From: Xiashengella succiniciproducens
GTDB taxonomy: Bacteria > Bacteroidota > Bacteroidia > Bacteroidales > Marinilabiliaceae
Length of the DNA stretch: 64,000 nt
Assembly: GCF_023674465.1 (NCBI RefSeq)
Contig: NZ_CP098400.1
Coordinates: forward strand, 3,004,801 to 3,068,800
Reading direction: 5' to 3'
In this document: piece by piece, positions 45,888 to 55,215 of the stretch
Layout: each line of letters begins with the position of its first letter
Position numbering within the stretch: position 1 is the stretch's first letter
Program-made: the position numbers and the translations under genes
The notes under the pieces: model-generated
Databases searched by the model: none
Seen by the model: only the letters and a program-made list of their open reading frames with translations
What the model was told of the DNA's origin: nothing

Positions 45888-45915
45888 AAGTTTGGGGAGG
45901 TGACTCCCCAAACTT
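45888..45915 (-). promoter_or_regulatory. Hairpin between rpsB and tsf
   Basis: A perfect 12-bp stem (45888-45899 with 45904-45915) and 4-nt loop. No T-run follows on the minus strand, so it is not a simple terminator. It may set the rpsB/tsf ratio by partial termination or RNA processing. Confidence 0.55.
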
Positions 45916-45949
45916 TTATTTTTAAGTAAATAGTAGAATCACAAAGAGT

Positions 45950-46807
45950 TTATTCCTGATCCGCGGCATCAATATCGTCAGCCTTATCTTCAGCTTCGAT
46001 TTCTACGGCCTCATCAGCTTCTTCCTCTTCCTTGCGACCTTTTACTCTGGCTTTAGATTCGCCTTTTCTACCTCCCTTAGAGCTCTTATCCTTAGCAGGA
46101 GCTTCATTTTCCTTGTCAGCTTTGCGCTCGGCAAGACCTTCCTTGATGGCATCAACCATTGCTCCAACGATTAGTTCGATAGAGTTGGAAGCATCATCAT
46201 TAGCAGGAATCACGAAGTCTACGTTACCTGGATCTGAGTTTGTATCAACCATTGCGAAAACAGGGATACCCAAACGGATAGCTTCTTTAACTGCAATGTG
46301 TTCTTTCATTACATCCACTACAAACATAGCAGCTGGAAGTCTGTTAAGCTCAGCAATACTACCAAGGTTCTTTTCCAGCTTAGCACGTTGACGTGAAATT
46401 TGAAGCTTCTCCCTCTTTGAAAGGCTGGTCCAGCTTGTATCAGTCATCATTCTGTCGATAGAAGTCATCTTCTTGACTGCCTTGCGGATAGTTGGGAAGT
46501 TGGTAAGCATACCACCCGGCCAACGTTCAACAACATAAGGCATATTGACAGAACCAACTTTATTGGCAATTATTTCCTTAGCCTGTTTCTTAGTGGCTAC
46601 GAACAAAATTTTACGTCCCGATTTTGCAATTTGTTTTAGCGCTGCAGCAGCTTCGTCAATCTTTGCAGCTGTCTTGTGCAGGTCAATAATATGGATACCG
46701 TTGCGCTCCATAAATATGTAAGGAGCCATTGCTGGGTTCCACTTTCTTGTAAGGTGGCCGAAATGTACTCCGGCATCAAGTAATTCTTGAAATCCTATTT
46801 TTGGCAT
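45950..46807 (-). CDS. rpsB: 30S ribosomal protein S2
   Basis: The 285-residue protein has the S2 core: 'LLDAGVHFGHLTRKWNPAMAPYIF', 'FVATKKQAKEII', 'RWPGGMLTNFPTIRKA' and 'IPVFAMVDTNSDPG'. The last 60 or so residues form a Lys/Glu-rich, low-complexity tail (ADKENEAPAKDK then acidic EAED repeats), longer than in E. coli S2. It lies between rpsI and tsf, 103 bp after rpsI. Confidence 0.97.
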   Translation of the reverse strand: MPKIGFQELLDAGVHFGHLTRKWNPAMAPYIFMERNGIHIIDLHKTAAKIDEAAAALKQIAKSGRKILFVATKKQAKEIIANKVGSVNMPYVVERWPGGMLTNFPTIRKAVKKMTSIDRMMTDTSWTSLSKREKLQISRQRAKLEKNLGSIAELNRLPAAMFVVDVMKEHIAVKEAIRLGIPVFAMVDTNSDPGNVDFVIPANDDASNSIELIVGAMVDAIKEGLAERKADKENEAPAKDKSSKGGRKGESKARVKGRKEEEEADEAVEIEAEDKADDIDAADQE

Positions 46808-46910
46808 TGTTTTTTAATTAAGTCGTTTACATTCTTTTAATCAGGCAACCGATAAGTAGTCCCATATAAGAAATCTCACCGGTTTAGATACTAAACGCAC
46901 CTGTGCCGTA

Positions 46911-47297
46911 TTATCTCTTGCTGAACTGGAATCTCTTACGAGCCTTCGGACGACCCGGCTTCTTCCTTTCAACCACTCTTGAGTCACGGGTAAGAAACCC
47001 TTTGGCACGAAGAGATGGTTTAACTTCGGCATTGATCTTTACAAGTGCACGTGCAATAGCTAAACGAAGTGCTTCGGCCTGACCCTTGACGCCTCCTCCA
47101 TCAAGGTTTGCCTTGATATCATAGTTACCGGCTACACCAAGTAGTTCCAAAGGTTGTTTAACTATAAATTGCAGTGTTTGGTCAGGAAAATATTCTTCCA
47201 GTCCACGCTTGTTTATTCTGATATCTCCCTTGCCTTCACTTAGATAAATGCGGGCTACGGCAGTCTTTCTTCTTCCAATGGCATTAATTACTTCCAT
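46911..47297 (-). CDS. rpsI: 30S ribosomal protein S9
   Basis: A 128-residue basic protein starting 'MEVINAIGRRKTAVARIYL' with the C-terminal 'RKKPGRPKARKRFQFSKR' tail that reaches the ribosomal P site. I start at the second ATG (47295-47297), which fits the family. An ATG three codons upstream overlaps the rplM TGA as ATGA and is also possible; either way the two genes are translationally coupled. Confidence 0.96.
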   Translation of the reverse strand: MEVINAIGRRKTAVARIYLSEGKGDIRINKRGLEEYFPDQTLQFIVKQPLELLGVAGNYDIKANLDGGGVKGQAEALRLAIARALVKINAEVKPSLRAKGFLTRDSRVVERKKPGRPKARKRFQFSKR

Positions 47298-47302
47298 AAC
47301 AA

Positions 47303-47758
47303 TCATTTAATAGTGTTCAAATCAATAGCCCTTGGTTGCTGAGCCTCATGCTTATGCTCAGGGCCGGAATAAACAAATAGATTAGACAAAACCTTCCTGC
47401 CCAATTTGCTCTTGGGCAACATTCCCTTTACAGTGCGCAGAACCAGTTGCTCCGGACTCTTAGCAAAAAGCATAGCAGGAGTTACTTCCCTTTGTCCACC
47501 GGGATAACCGCTATGGTAGAAAAATACTCTGTCGCTCCATTTCTTGCCTGTAAGTTTTACCTTGTCGGCGTTGATAATGATAACGTTGTCGCCACAATCC
47601 AGGTTGGGCGTATAATTGGGCTTATGTTTCCCTCTCAGGATATTAGCCACCTTTGTTCCGAGTCTGCCAAGTACCTGGTCAGTCGCATCAACTACAAGCC
47701 ATTCCTTCTGAATACTTGCCTTTGTTGCAGATTCGGTCTTAAAACTTAAGGTATCCAC
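47303..47758 (-). CDS. rplM: 50S ribosomal protein L13
   Basis: A 151-residue protein with the L13 signature: 'EWLVVDATDQVLGRLGTKVANILRGKHKPNYTPNLDCGD' (motifs VVDATDQVLGRL and DCGDNVIIINADK), 'YHSGYPGGQREVT' and 'VKGMLPKSKLGRKVL'. It starts at a GTG (47756-47758). It opens the rplM-rpsI-rpsB-tsf cluster, behind a long structured leader and a good promoter. Confidence 0.96.
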   Translation of the reverse strand: MDTLSFKTESATKASIQKEWLVVDATDQVLGRLGTKVANILRGKHKPNYTPNLDCGDNVIIINADKVKLTGKKWSDRVFFYHSGYPGGQREVTPAMLFAKSPEQLVLRTVKGMLPKSKLGRKVLSNLFVYSGPEHKHEAQQPRAIDLNTIK

Positions 47759-47812
47759 TTTCTCTTTTCAATTTTAGATTCGACCTACTTATAATTAAAA
47801 CAATTGCAATCA

Positions 47813-47898
47813 GTGTAAACCATATCTCCCTCCCCGCACAACAGTCGGGCACTGCTGTTCGAGCTGGTGAAAACTCCTGAGATACAGTCCACTTACAC
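47813..47898 (-). ncRNA. Structured 5' leader of the rplM operon (candidate autoregulatory element)
   Basis: On the minus strand GTGTAA (47893-47898) pairs with TTACAC (47813-47818); inside it TATCTC (47879-47884) pairs with GAGATA (47823-47828), and an inner hairpin AACAG/CTGTT (47855-47859 with 47840-47844) caps it. Three nested stems in a leader of about 160 nt suggest feedback control by L13 or S9, as is known for other ribosomal protein operons. No covariance test was done. Confidence 0.55.
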
Positions 47899-47922
47899 TT
47901 GTGTATGGATAATAATCGGCCG

Positions 47923-47953
47923 CAAAATTAGCACTAATTTTTTTAACTGCCAA
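47923..47953 (-). promoter_or_regulatory. Promoter of rplM-rpsI-rpsB-tsf
   Basis: On the minus strand TTG (47951-47953), 20-bp spacer, TAATTTTG (47923-47930). This fits the consensus and would give a leader of about 160 nt. The rest of the gap to 48065 shows nothing. Confidence 0.7.
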
Positions 47954-48065
47954 TGCATTAAGCAATAAATTGATGAATCAAATCCAAATAGTTATGCATT
48001 GCCAACCATGCCAATGCATCCCATCCAGGCTTATCAGAATCCAGCTTAATATTATGTTTAGGCAG

Positions 48066-49163
48066 TTATAATGCGAAGCTTATATGTAAACCCCAGCCAT
48101 AGTCGAATTGACTACGTCTGGTGTCGTAGTAGGAATCCAGCAATAGTGAAAAGACAGCCCTTTCTGTTACGAATCTGCTCCACATTAACTGAGACCGAAG
48201 CATCTCACGCTTGCTCAAATCAAGGTAGGGTTTATAATCTGATGCCGAACCAAACATTGGGTTACCTTGAGTTGAAATAAAGTCCTTTCCACTCCAGTAT
48301 GCAACCAGGAACTCGAACGAACCGGCTCCAAGGTTAACGCCTCCAAAAAAGCCATTGCCTTTGTTGATTCCCATAGAATTCTCTTCTTTCAGATCTTTAT
48401 ATATAAGATAGTGAACAAACAACTCAAGATAATCAAGCCTTCCATTCAAGTCCTTGCCGGCTTCTATGCCACCAAGCAGGTTGATAATGCTGGCTCCCTT
48501 TTCTGAGAAATCACTTATCTGACCGCCCCTATGAAAAGCCGTCATCTGAAGTGGGACATCAATATTCCACCCGCTTTCACTTTTTAAAAGGGTAGGTCTT
48601 AGATTTGCTCCTGCCGTGAATATCTCAGGTATTGTATCACCCTTTCTGATAAACTGATCCCAGCTTATCCAGGCACTTCCTTTGAAGGAGCCTCCCAGAT
48701 AGCGCAACTGAAACCCGTTGTTAACAGGATCCCTGTAATTATCTTCTTTATAAACAAGAATGTCTGAAAGGTCATAATCAGTATTGGCATCAATCCCACC
48801 CATCGTAAGCTCCAGTTTCTCATTAAACCTAATGGTTGCCGCCAATACCGGATAGAACTCAGCATCTTCATCCATGCCGTAATACTTTAAAATATTGAAA
48901 CCGGCTTTAAGGCTAAAATAATCAGACAGATTGTACTTTGCATAAGGCTCAACATAATGTCCAGGCATCGTGTAGCCTTCTACTATGTCTCCGAAATACT
49001 CATTGTTTATAAAAAACATTGAACCGTTTACGCCAAAGTATAGCCTTCCAATATCATTCTTCTCTCTACCTGGAGCCAAAGGATGCCATAGATCCGACCA
49101 TGCCATTAGGTCGGATACACAAAGAGCAAGTGTCAGGGTAATAATCGCTAAAGCTTTCTTCAT
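48066..49163 (-). CDS. Outer-membrane beta-barrel-like protein of unknown function
   Basis: A 365-residue exported protein with a signal peptide (about 1-21, ending at LMAW). The mature part is rich in aromatic and alternating residues ('YAKYNLSDYFSLKAGFNIL', 'RFNEKLELTMGG') and ends in 'YGWGLHISFAL', with a terminal aliphatic residue, as beta-barrel proteins do. I do not recognise the family. It lies 7 bp downstream of the cytidylate kinase-like gene on the same strand, so the two are probably cotranscribed. Confidence 0.7.
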   Translation of the reverse strand: MKKALAIITLTLALCVSDLMAWSDLWHPLAPGREKNDIGRLYFGVNGSMFFINNEYFGDIVEGYTMPGHYVEPYAKYNLSDYFSLKAGFNILKYYGMDEDAEFYPVLAATIRFNEKLELTMGGIDANTDYDLSDILVYKEDNYRDPVNNGFQLRYLGGSFKGSAWISWDQFIRKGDTIPEIFTAGANLRPTLLKSESGWNIDVPLQMTAFHRGGQISDFSEKGASIINLLGGIEAGKDLNGRLDYLELFVHYLIYKDLKEENSMGINKGNGFFGGVNLGAGSFEFLVAYWSGKDFISTQGNPMFGSASDYKPYLDLSKREMLRSQLMWSRFVTERAVFSLLLDSYYDTRRSQFDYGWGLHISFAL

Positions 49164-49170
49164 TCTTCTA

Positions 49171-49794
49171 TTATTTCAATCCGAAACGATCTACGGCAAG
49201 TTGGTAAATAAGTTCTGCAGATTTTTCAATTCCAAACTCGGAAGTGTTAATACACAGGTTATATGATGAAGCATGCCCCCACTCCTTGTTGCTGAAATAG
49301 TTGTAGTAAGACCTCCTCTTTTTGTCCGATCTGGCTACCCACTCCCTAGCTTTATTCTCATTTATATCCATATACTCAGACATCCTTTTGATCCTATCGG
49401 GCAAATATGCTGTCACAAATACACTCATCAACCCCGGATGATCATTCAATACATAATCTGCACAGCGTCCCAGAAATATTGCCGATTCCTGCTCTGCAAT
49501 CTTCCTTATTACATCACTCTGGATTTTAAAGAAGGTTTCGTTACTCAGATAGTAACCTGAATACATATCATCAGTAACGTTGTCCTGCATACCAAACCAG
49601 CTGCCAAAAATGCTGAAGCTGGCCTTTTCATCAAATTTCTCAAAGAACTCTCTGTTGAGCCCGCTCTCTCTGGACGCAATATTCAGCAAATTCTTATCAT
49701 AGACCTTGTAACCCAGCTTCTCTGAAAGACGGGCGGCAATCAATCTCCCACCACTGCCTGGCTCACGACCTATTGTTATAATATTTGTTGACAT
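49171..49794 (-). CDS. Cytidylate kinase-like protein
   Basis: A 207-residue P-loop protein. 'ITIGREPGSGGRLIAARLSEKLGYKVYDKNLL' holds a P-loop variant (GREPGSGGR) typical of the cytidylate kinase-like family rather than of true Cmk (which has GPxGSGKS). 'AIFLGRCADYVL' and 'VFVTAYLPDRIKRM' fit a nucleotide or small-molecule kinase. The substrate is unknown. It is followed closely by the barrel protein gene and preceded by a MATE exporter gene on the same strand, 23 bp away. Confidence 0.85.
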   Translation of the reverse strand: MSTNIITIGREPGSGGRLIAARLSEKLGYKVYDKNLLNIASRESGLNREFFEKFDEKASFSIFGSWFGMQDNVTDDMYSGYYLSNETFFKIQSDVIRKIAEQESAIFLGRCADYVLNDHPGLMSVFVTAYLPDRIKRMSEYMDINENKAREWVARSDKKRRSYYNYFSNKEWGHASSYNLCINTSEFGIEKSAELIYQLAVDRFGLK

Positions 49795-49817
49795 GATATA
49801 TACTTTTTGCTAGGGAA

Positions 49818-51167
49818 CTAATTATACTTCTTCGATTTACGGAACTGAATTATAAGAAAGGTCAGTGCAACACTGAAAGATAAAAGGTCTGCAGTTCGCA
49901 TACTAAACCACACACCATTAACCCCGTAAATATTTGGAAGAATGATCATCAATGGCAACAGGAATAACACCTGGCGAGTAAGCGAAAGGAAAATTGCCGG
50001 ACCTGACTTTCCGATACTCTGAAAGAGATTGGATACCACCATCTGGATGCTTATAAGGGGAAAGAAAGTCAACACTATTAAAAGTCCTGAGGAAGCCAGC
50101 CCAATGAGTTCTTCGTCATTTGTAAACAATTCTGCAATCTGTCTTGGGAAGGCCTTTCCAATAATATAGCCAAGCGCCAGAACACAGAAAGCCAGTAAAA
50201 GTGTCCTTCCAAATGCACTCTTAACCCTACCGATATTACCCGCACCATAATTGTAACCAACAATAGGCTGCATTCCCTGGTTAAGTCCCATAACAATCAT
50301 GGCAAATAGCATTACGAAACGATTAATAATTCCATAAGCACCGATTGCCATATCACCACCATTGACAGCCAGCTGCCTGTTGACAAAGATCACGACAAGT
50401 GATGCTGCGGCATTCATCAGAAACGGTGAAAGACCTATAACAAGAGAGGTCTCAACAATCTTCTTCTTAAGCCTGAATGTATCCCTCTGCAGGTGTATAA
50501 ATTCCCTTTTATCACTGAAGATGGCTATCTGCCAGATTAGCATCAATATCTGCGAAATAACAGTAGCAAGTGCTGCACCCTTGATTCCCCATTTAAAAAC
50601 AAAGATAAAGAGAGCCGTCAGACCTATATTGATAATCACTGAGCAGATAGTAGTCAGCATTGATATCTTTGGCTTTCCCGTTGCCCTCAAAAGAGCATTC
50701 AGCCCAAGGAACATATGAGTGAAAATATTACCCAGCGAGATTATAACCATATAATCTCGGGCATAGGGAAGGGAAGCATCGCTGGCCCCAAAGAAATGCA
50801 GAATGGGATTCATAAAAAGTAGAATCGCCACAGTATAGGCTATACCAATTATCAGATTTAGCACAAATACGTTTCCAAGTATGGAGTTGGCCGAGTCATA
50901 GTCTTTCTGACCAAGCCGCAACGACATAAGGGTAGAGGCTCCAACACCAACCAGGGAACCGAAAGCAGCACCAAGGTTCATCAAAGGGAAGGTCACCGCG
51001 AGACCGGCAATTGCCAATGCGCCTACTCCTTTACCAATGAAAATACTACCAGTAATATTGTAAAGGGAAGTGGATGTCATCGCAATAACCGATGGTACCG
51101 CATATTGAATCAGCAGGGGCCAGATATTCTTAGTGCCAAGCTCGACGGGACTGGAATTATTTGACAT
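49818..51167 (-). CDS. MATE family efflux transporter
   Basis: A 449-residue membrane protein with twelve predicted helices in two homologous halves, starting near 'LLIQYAVPSVIAMTSTSLYNI' and near 'LSPFLMNAAASLVVIFVNRQL'. This is the MATE layout: Na+- or H+-driven export of drugs or metabolites through the inner membrane. The 'GLNQGMQPIVGYNYGAG' segment is typical. A -7 box lies 29 nt upstream. Substrates cannot be predicted. Confidence 0.93.
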   Translation of the reverse strand: MSNNSSPVELGTKNIWPLLIQYAVPSVIAMTSTSLYNITGSIFIGKGVGALAIAGLAVTFPLMNLGAAFGSLVGVGASTLMSLRLGQKDYDSANSILGNVFVLNLIIGIAYTVAILLFMNPILHFFGASDASLPYARDYMVIISLGNIFTHMFLGLNALLRATGKPKISMLTTICSVIINIGLTALFIFVFKWGIKGAALATVISQILMLIWQIAIFSDKREFIHLQRDTFRLKKKIVETSLVIGLSPFLMNAAASLVVIFVNRQLAVNGGDMAIGAYGIINRFVMLFAMIVMGLNQGMQPIVGYNYGAGNIGRVKSAFGRTLLLAFCVLALGYIIGKAFPRQIAELFTNDEELIGLASSGLLIVLTFFPLISIQMVVSNLFQSIGKSGPAIFLSLTRQVLFLLPLMIILPNIYGVNGVWFSMRTADLLSFSVALTFLIIQFRKSKKYN

Positions 51168-51195
51168 ATAACAGATTTACTGCTTAAAACTTCCG

Positions 51196-51203
51196 CAAAA
51201 GTA
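51196..51203 (-). promoter_or_regulatory. Possible -7 box for the MATE gene
   Basis: TACTTTTG on the minus strand matches TAnnTTTG and lies 29 nt before the ATG. No TTG box at the usual spacing. Confidence 0.4.
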
Positions 51204-51314
51204 GAACTAATAACTCGTATTGGTACTAATAACAAATATCCAAAAAATATTCACTATTGACTCAATTATTTAAAATCAAGCGATATACGGCCGTGTTAAA
51301 TATGACTGCCTGAA

Positions 51315-51355
51315 GTTAAAAAACAATTCCCCGGCAGCTAGAGCTGCCGGGGAAT
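51315..51355 (-). terminator. Terminator of the sdhCAB operon
   Basis: A perfect 14-bp GC-rich stem (51326-51339 with 51342-51355) with a 2-nt gap at its centre is followed on the minus strand by TGTTTTTT. It lies 26 nt past the sdhB stop codon. Confidence 0.9.
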
Positions 51356-51380
51356 CATTGATATTGGTATTTCAGCGTTG

Positions 51381-52136
51381 TTAATCTTTGATCTTGGCTG
51401 AAAGATATTCTCGGTTGAGACGGGCGATATTGGCAATTGAAATACCCTTGGGACATTCAACCTCGCAGGCACCAGTATTAGTACAGTTACCGAAACCAAG
51501 TTCGTCCATACGGGCAACCATAGCCTTAGCCCTTCTAGCGGCCTCTACCCTACCTTGTGGCAGCAAAGCAAGCTGGCTTACCTTGGCTGATACAAACAAC
51601 ATGGCGGAACCGTTCTTACAGGCAGCTACACAAGCACCACAACCAATGCATGATGCAGCATCCATTGCTTCATCAGCAGCATCTTTGGGAATCGGTATTG
51701 CATTTGCATCAGGTACACCACCGGTACTTACAGAAACGTATCCACCTGCCATAATGATCTTGTCAAATGCAGAACGGTCTACGATAAGATCCTTAATTAC
51801 AGGGAATGCAGCTGAACGCCAAGGTTCAATAGTAATTACATCACCATCCTTGAACTTACGCATGTGCAACTGGCAGGTAGTAACACCTTCATCAGGTCCG
51901 TGTGGGTGACCATTGATATATAGTGAGCACATACCACAGATACCCTCACGGCAATCGTGGTCAAATGCTACTGGTTCCTTTCCTTCATTGATAAGCTGTT
52001 CATTCAGGATGTCCATCATTTCAAGGAAGGAGCTGTCTGTTGATATGTTTGACAACTTAAAGGTTTCGAAATGCCCTTTCTCACGGGCATTCTTTTGCCT
52101 CCAGACTTTAAGCGTGATATTTATCATTTTTTCCAT
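51381..52136 (-). CDS. sdhB: Succinate dehydrogenase/fumarate reductase iron-sulfur subunit
   Basis: The 251-residue protein carries the three clusters that pass electrons between flavin and quinone: a [2Fe-2S] site in '[18 protein letters not shown]' plus the later 'TCQLH' cysteine, a [4Fe-4S] site in '[16 protein letters not shown]', and a [3Fe-4S]-type site in '[12 protein letters not shown]'. It is the last gene of a C-A-B operon. Whether the complex runs as succinate dehydrogenase or fumarate reductase cannot be told from sequence; anaerobic Bacteroidota often use it as the latter. Confidence 0.95.
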   Translation of the reverse strand: MEKMINITLKVWRQKNAREKGHFETFKLSNISTDSSFLEMMDILNEQLINEGKEPVAFDHDCREGICGMCSLYINGHPHGPDEGVTTCQLHMRKFKDGDVITIEPWRSAAFPVIKDLIVDRSAFDKIIMAGGYVSVSTGGVPDANAIPIPKDAADEAMDAASCIGCGACVAACKNGSAMLFVSAKVSQLALLPQGRVEAARRAKAMVARMDELGFGNCTNTGACEVECPKGISIANIARLNREYLSAKIKD

Positions 52137-52174
52137 AATCGATACTCCAGTTAAAATTGAACTTGCTTACCGTA

Positions 52175-54115
52175 CTATTTGTAGTTACGTTGAGCCACCT
52201 TGATTTCTTCATACTTAAGCTCTTCCTTGTGCATTTCTGGCTCTTGGTTGTCACCCTTGAATTCCCAGCATGACACATAGGCAAACTTATCATCATGTCT
52301 CAAAGCCTCACCGTCTTCGGTTTGGTGCTCTTCACGGAAGTGGCCACCACAAGACTCTTCTCGTTTCAGTGCATCCAATGCCATCAACTCGCCGATTTCA
52401 ATGAAGTCAGCAAGGCGGTTGGCCTTTTCAAGTTCAATATTCATTCCGTCGTTAGATCCCGGGATACGAACATTAGTCCAGAATTCCTTCTTAATCTCCC
52501 TAATCCTTTCAAGAGCCTTCTTAAGACCTTCCTCATTGCGGGCCATACCTACGAAGTCCCACATTACAAGACCCAGCTCCTTGTGAATACTATCGACAGA
52601 ACGCTTACCATTTACAGAAAGCAGCTTTGTAAGTCTTTCAGCAGACTCTTTCTCTGCTTCAACAAACTCATTTTCATTGGTGGTCATGCGAGGAATGCGG
52701 ATTTGGTCAGCCAGATAGTTCTGTACTGTATAAGGCAGTACGAAGTATCCGTCAGCCAGACCCTGCATCAAGGCTGATGCTCCAAGACGGTTTGCACCGT
52801 GATCAGAGAAATTGGCCTCACCTGCGCAGAACAGACCAGGTATAGTTGTTTGCAGTTCATAGTCAACCCAGATACCACCCATTGTGTAGTGAATAGCTGG
52901 ATAGATCATCATTGGGGTTTCATATGGATTGTCGTCAACAATCTTTTCATACATCTGGAAGAGGTTACCATATCTTGCACGGATTGCATCGATACCTAGA
53001 CGTTCGATAGATTCTTTGAAGTCAAGATATACCGCCAGACCTGTTGCACCCACACCGTAACCGGCATCACAACGCTCCTTAGCTGCACGTGATGCAACGT
53101 CACGTGGAACAAGGTTACCGAATGCAGGGTAACGGCGTTCCAGATAGTAATCACGATCTTCTTCGGCTATTTCGGTAGGCTTCAGTTTACCTGCACGGAT
53201 AGCTTCAGCATCTTCTTTTTTCTTGGGAACCCAGATACGTCCGTCATTACGAAGTGATTCAGACATAAGGGTAAGCTTGCTTTGGAACTCACCATGTACT
53301 GGAATACATGTGGGGTGAATCTGAGCAAAGCAGGGGTTTGCAAATAGAGCACCCTTCTGATATGCACGAAGGGCTGCAGAACCATTAGAACCAATTGCAT
53401 TTGTTGACAGGAAGAATGTATTACCGTAACCACCTGTAGCAAGGACTACCGCATGACCAAAGTGACGTTGCAGTTTACCAGTTACAAGGTCGCGGCTAAT
53501 AATACCCCTTGCCCTACCGTCAACGATAACTATGTTGACAAGTTCGTTACGTGTGTAAAGGGTTACTTTTTTTAGCTCTACCTGCCTCATCAGTGCCTGA
53601 TATGCACCCAACAGAAGCTGCTGACCAGTCTGTCCCTTTGCATAGAAGGTACGGCTTACCTGAGCACCACCGAAAGAACGGTTATCAAGCAGACCACCAT
53701 ATTCACGTGCGAAAGGTACACCTTGCGCAACGCACTGGTCTATTATTGAGTTACTTACCTCGGCAAGACGATATACGTTTGCCTCACGTGCACGGTAGTC
53801 ACCACCCTTGATTGTATCGTAGAAAAGTCTCCTTACGGAGTCTCCGTCATTGGGATAGTTCTTTGCAGCGTTGATACCACCCTGAGCAGCAATTGAGTGA
53901 GCGCGGCGAGGAGAATCCTGGATAGTAAACACTTTTACATTGAATCCCATTTCAGCAAATGAAGCTGCTGCTGAAGCACCTGCCAGTCCGGTACCAACAA
54001 CAATGATATCCAGCTTCCTCTTATTGGCAGGGTTAACAAGTTTTTGACTTGCCTTATAGTTGGTCCATTTCAGAGCCAATGGCCCTTCTGGTATTTTAGC
54101 ATCTAACTTTACCAT
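52175..54115 (-). CDS. sdhA: Succinate dehydrogenase/fumarate reductase flavoprotein subunit
   Basis: The 646-residue catalytic subunit interconverts succinate and fumarate with covalent FAD. It has the N-terminal FAD-binding '[15 protein letters not shown]', the flavin-linking His in '[16 protein letters not shown]', the substrate-site 'HPTCIP' and '[10 protein letters not shown]' regions, and '[37 protein letters not shown]' (motif HGANRLGAS) for the flavin ribityl chain. Length and motifs fit the Bacteroidota/Wolinella-like type with a single di-haem cytochrome partner. Confidence 0.96.
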   Translation of the reverse strand: MVKLDAKIPEGPLALKWTNYKASQKLVNPANKRKLDIIVVGTGLAGASAAASFAEMGFNVKVFTIQDSPRRAHSIAAQGGINAAKNYPNDGDSVRRLFYDTIKGGDYRAREANVYRLAEVSNSIIDQCVAQGVPFAREYGGLLDNRSFGGAQVSRTFYAKGQTGQQLLLGAYQALMRQVELKKVTLYTRNELVNIVIVDGRARGIISRDLVTGKLQRHFGHAVVLATGGYGNTFFLSTNAIGSNGSAALRAYQKGALFANPCFAQIHPTCIPVHGEFQSKLTLMSESLRNDGRIWVPKKKEDAEAIRAGKLKPTEIAEEDRDYYLERRYPAFGNLVPRDVASRAAKERCDAGYGVGATGLAVYLDFKESIERLGIDAIRARYGNLFQMYEKIVDDNPYETPMMIYPAIHYTMGGIWVDYELQTTIPGLFCAGEANFSDHGANRLGASALMQGLADGYFVLPYTVQNYLADQIRIPRMTTNENEFVEAEKESAERLTKLLSVNGKRSVDSIHKELGLVMWDFVGMARNEEGLKKALERIREIKKEFWTNVRIPGSNDGMNIELEKANRLADFIEIGELMALDALKREESCGGHFREEHQTEDGEALRHDDKFAYVSCWEFKGDNQEPEMHKEELKYEEIKVAQRNYK

Positions 54116-54139
54116 AATCAGCGAAGATTAATAATTAGC

Positions 54140-54835
54140 TTAATAACAAATGTATTGGACAAGCGCTATTACTGAGAAGCCTAAACCGACTACCCATGCA
54201 TAAGCACAGCCGAGAACAGTAAGGCGTTTGCGCCATATCTGGTTGCTCATACCAATGGTTTGGAAAGCTGACCAGAATCCATGCGAGAGGTGCAATGCAA
54301 GTCCTATACCGGCAATTACATAGATAACAACAATCCACAGATAGCTGAAAGCAGTGTTAACCAAGGCATAGGCATTCTCAACCTGAGTATCAACACCACC
54401 AATGTTCACAGTCACATGCTCAAGTAGCGGATCACCTGTTAGCTTCATCTTTACCCAGAAATTGGCAAGGTGAATAATCAAAAAGGCCAGAATTGTTATT
54501 CCCAGAACCAACATGTTCTTTGACGCCCAGGCTACGTCATTTGTAGCGTTACCAGATGCATAACGAACATTTCCTCTTGCCCTGCGATTTTCCAGAGTAA
54601 GAATAAAAGCCCATATAATGTGAATAACAAAGCCTATACCAAGTACCGGTTCAACAATCTTGATCAAAGGATTTGTAGCCATAAAATGGGCAGCAGCGTT
54701 ATAAGTATCCCCGCCGTCGGGAATCAAAAGCATTGCATTCACTGTTAGGTGAATCAAAAGAAACATCATCAGAAAAAGCCCAGAGATACTCATCACAAGC
54801 TTCTTCCCAATGGAAGACTTAAGAAAACTGCTCAT
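54140..54835 (-). CDS. sdhC: Succinate dehydrogenase/fumarate reductase cytochrome b subunit
   Basis: A 231-residue protein with five membrane helices, the layout of the b-type di-haem cytochrome subunit of the one-anchor (type B) enzymes. Histidines in 'LLIHLTVNAM', 'FVIHIIWAF', 'LIIHLANFW' and 'ALHLSHGFWSAF' are spaced to bind two haems. It anchors the A and B subunits and passes electrons to or from menaquinone. First gene of the operon; sdhA follows by 24 bp. Confidence 0.93.
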   Translation of the reverse strand: MSSFLKSSIGKKLVMSISGLFLMMFLLIHLTVNAMLLIPDGGDTYNAAAHFMATNPLIKIVEPVLGIGFVIHIIWAFILTLENRRARGNVRYASGNATNDVAWASKNMLVLGITILAFLIIHLANFWVKMKLTGDPLLEHVTVNIGGVDTQVENAYALVNTAFSYLWIVVIYVIAGIGLALHLSHGFWSAFQTIGMSNQIWRKRLTVLGCAYAWVVGLGFSVIALVQYICY

Positions 54836-55106
54836 AAAGTATTTGTTTTTAAATTATTCCAATTATTTAAATAGGATTATACTTTAGCAAACTCAGCATA
54901 ATTGACATTTCCGTGCAAATGTAGCTTCTAGCAATACTATTTGAAAATAATATAAAGAAAAAGTTCTCTATTTATAAATGGTCTAATTTGCACGCAGGGC
55001 AGGTCAAAGTACTTGGTACAAGTTAGGCTATTTTAACCAAAAAAACCAAAGCAAAAATAGCAACCCTTTAAAGATATAGTCCCCGGTATTAAGTTGCAAT
55101 AAAGAT
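54836..55106. other. Gene-free stretch between sdhC and the insertion sequence
   Basis: About 270 AT-rich bases, before the left hairpin of the insertion sequence. On the minus strand it includes the -7 box TACATTTG at 54916-54923, 81 nt before the sdhC ATG, likely the sdhCAB promoter; the upstream TTG box is unclear. A weak inverted repeat GCTATTTT/AAAATAGC (near 55028 and 55054) is also present. I see no open frame. Confidence 0.5.
54916..54923 (-). promoter_or_regulatory. Possible -7 box of sdhCAB
   Basis: TACATTTG on the minus strand, an exact match to TAnnTTTG. The predicted leader is about 75 nt. Confidence 0.45.
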
Positions 55107-55143
55107 GAGGCTGTCTAAAAAGATTAGGCAGTCTCTTTTTTTG
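55107..55143 (+). terminator. Left-end hairpin of the insertion sequence
   Basis: A 10-bp stem with two G-T pairs (55107-55116 with 55126-55135) followed by a T-run. It would stop outside transcription from entering the transposase gene, a common protection in insertion sequences. Confidence 0.6.
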
Positions 55144-55215
55144 TTTGATTTTCTTCCTGAAAAAGTTGGTTATATAATTGATATATAGTATATTAATGCT
55201 ATAAATCAATCCATA

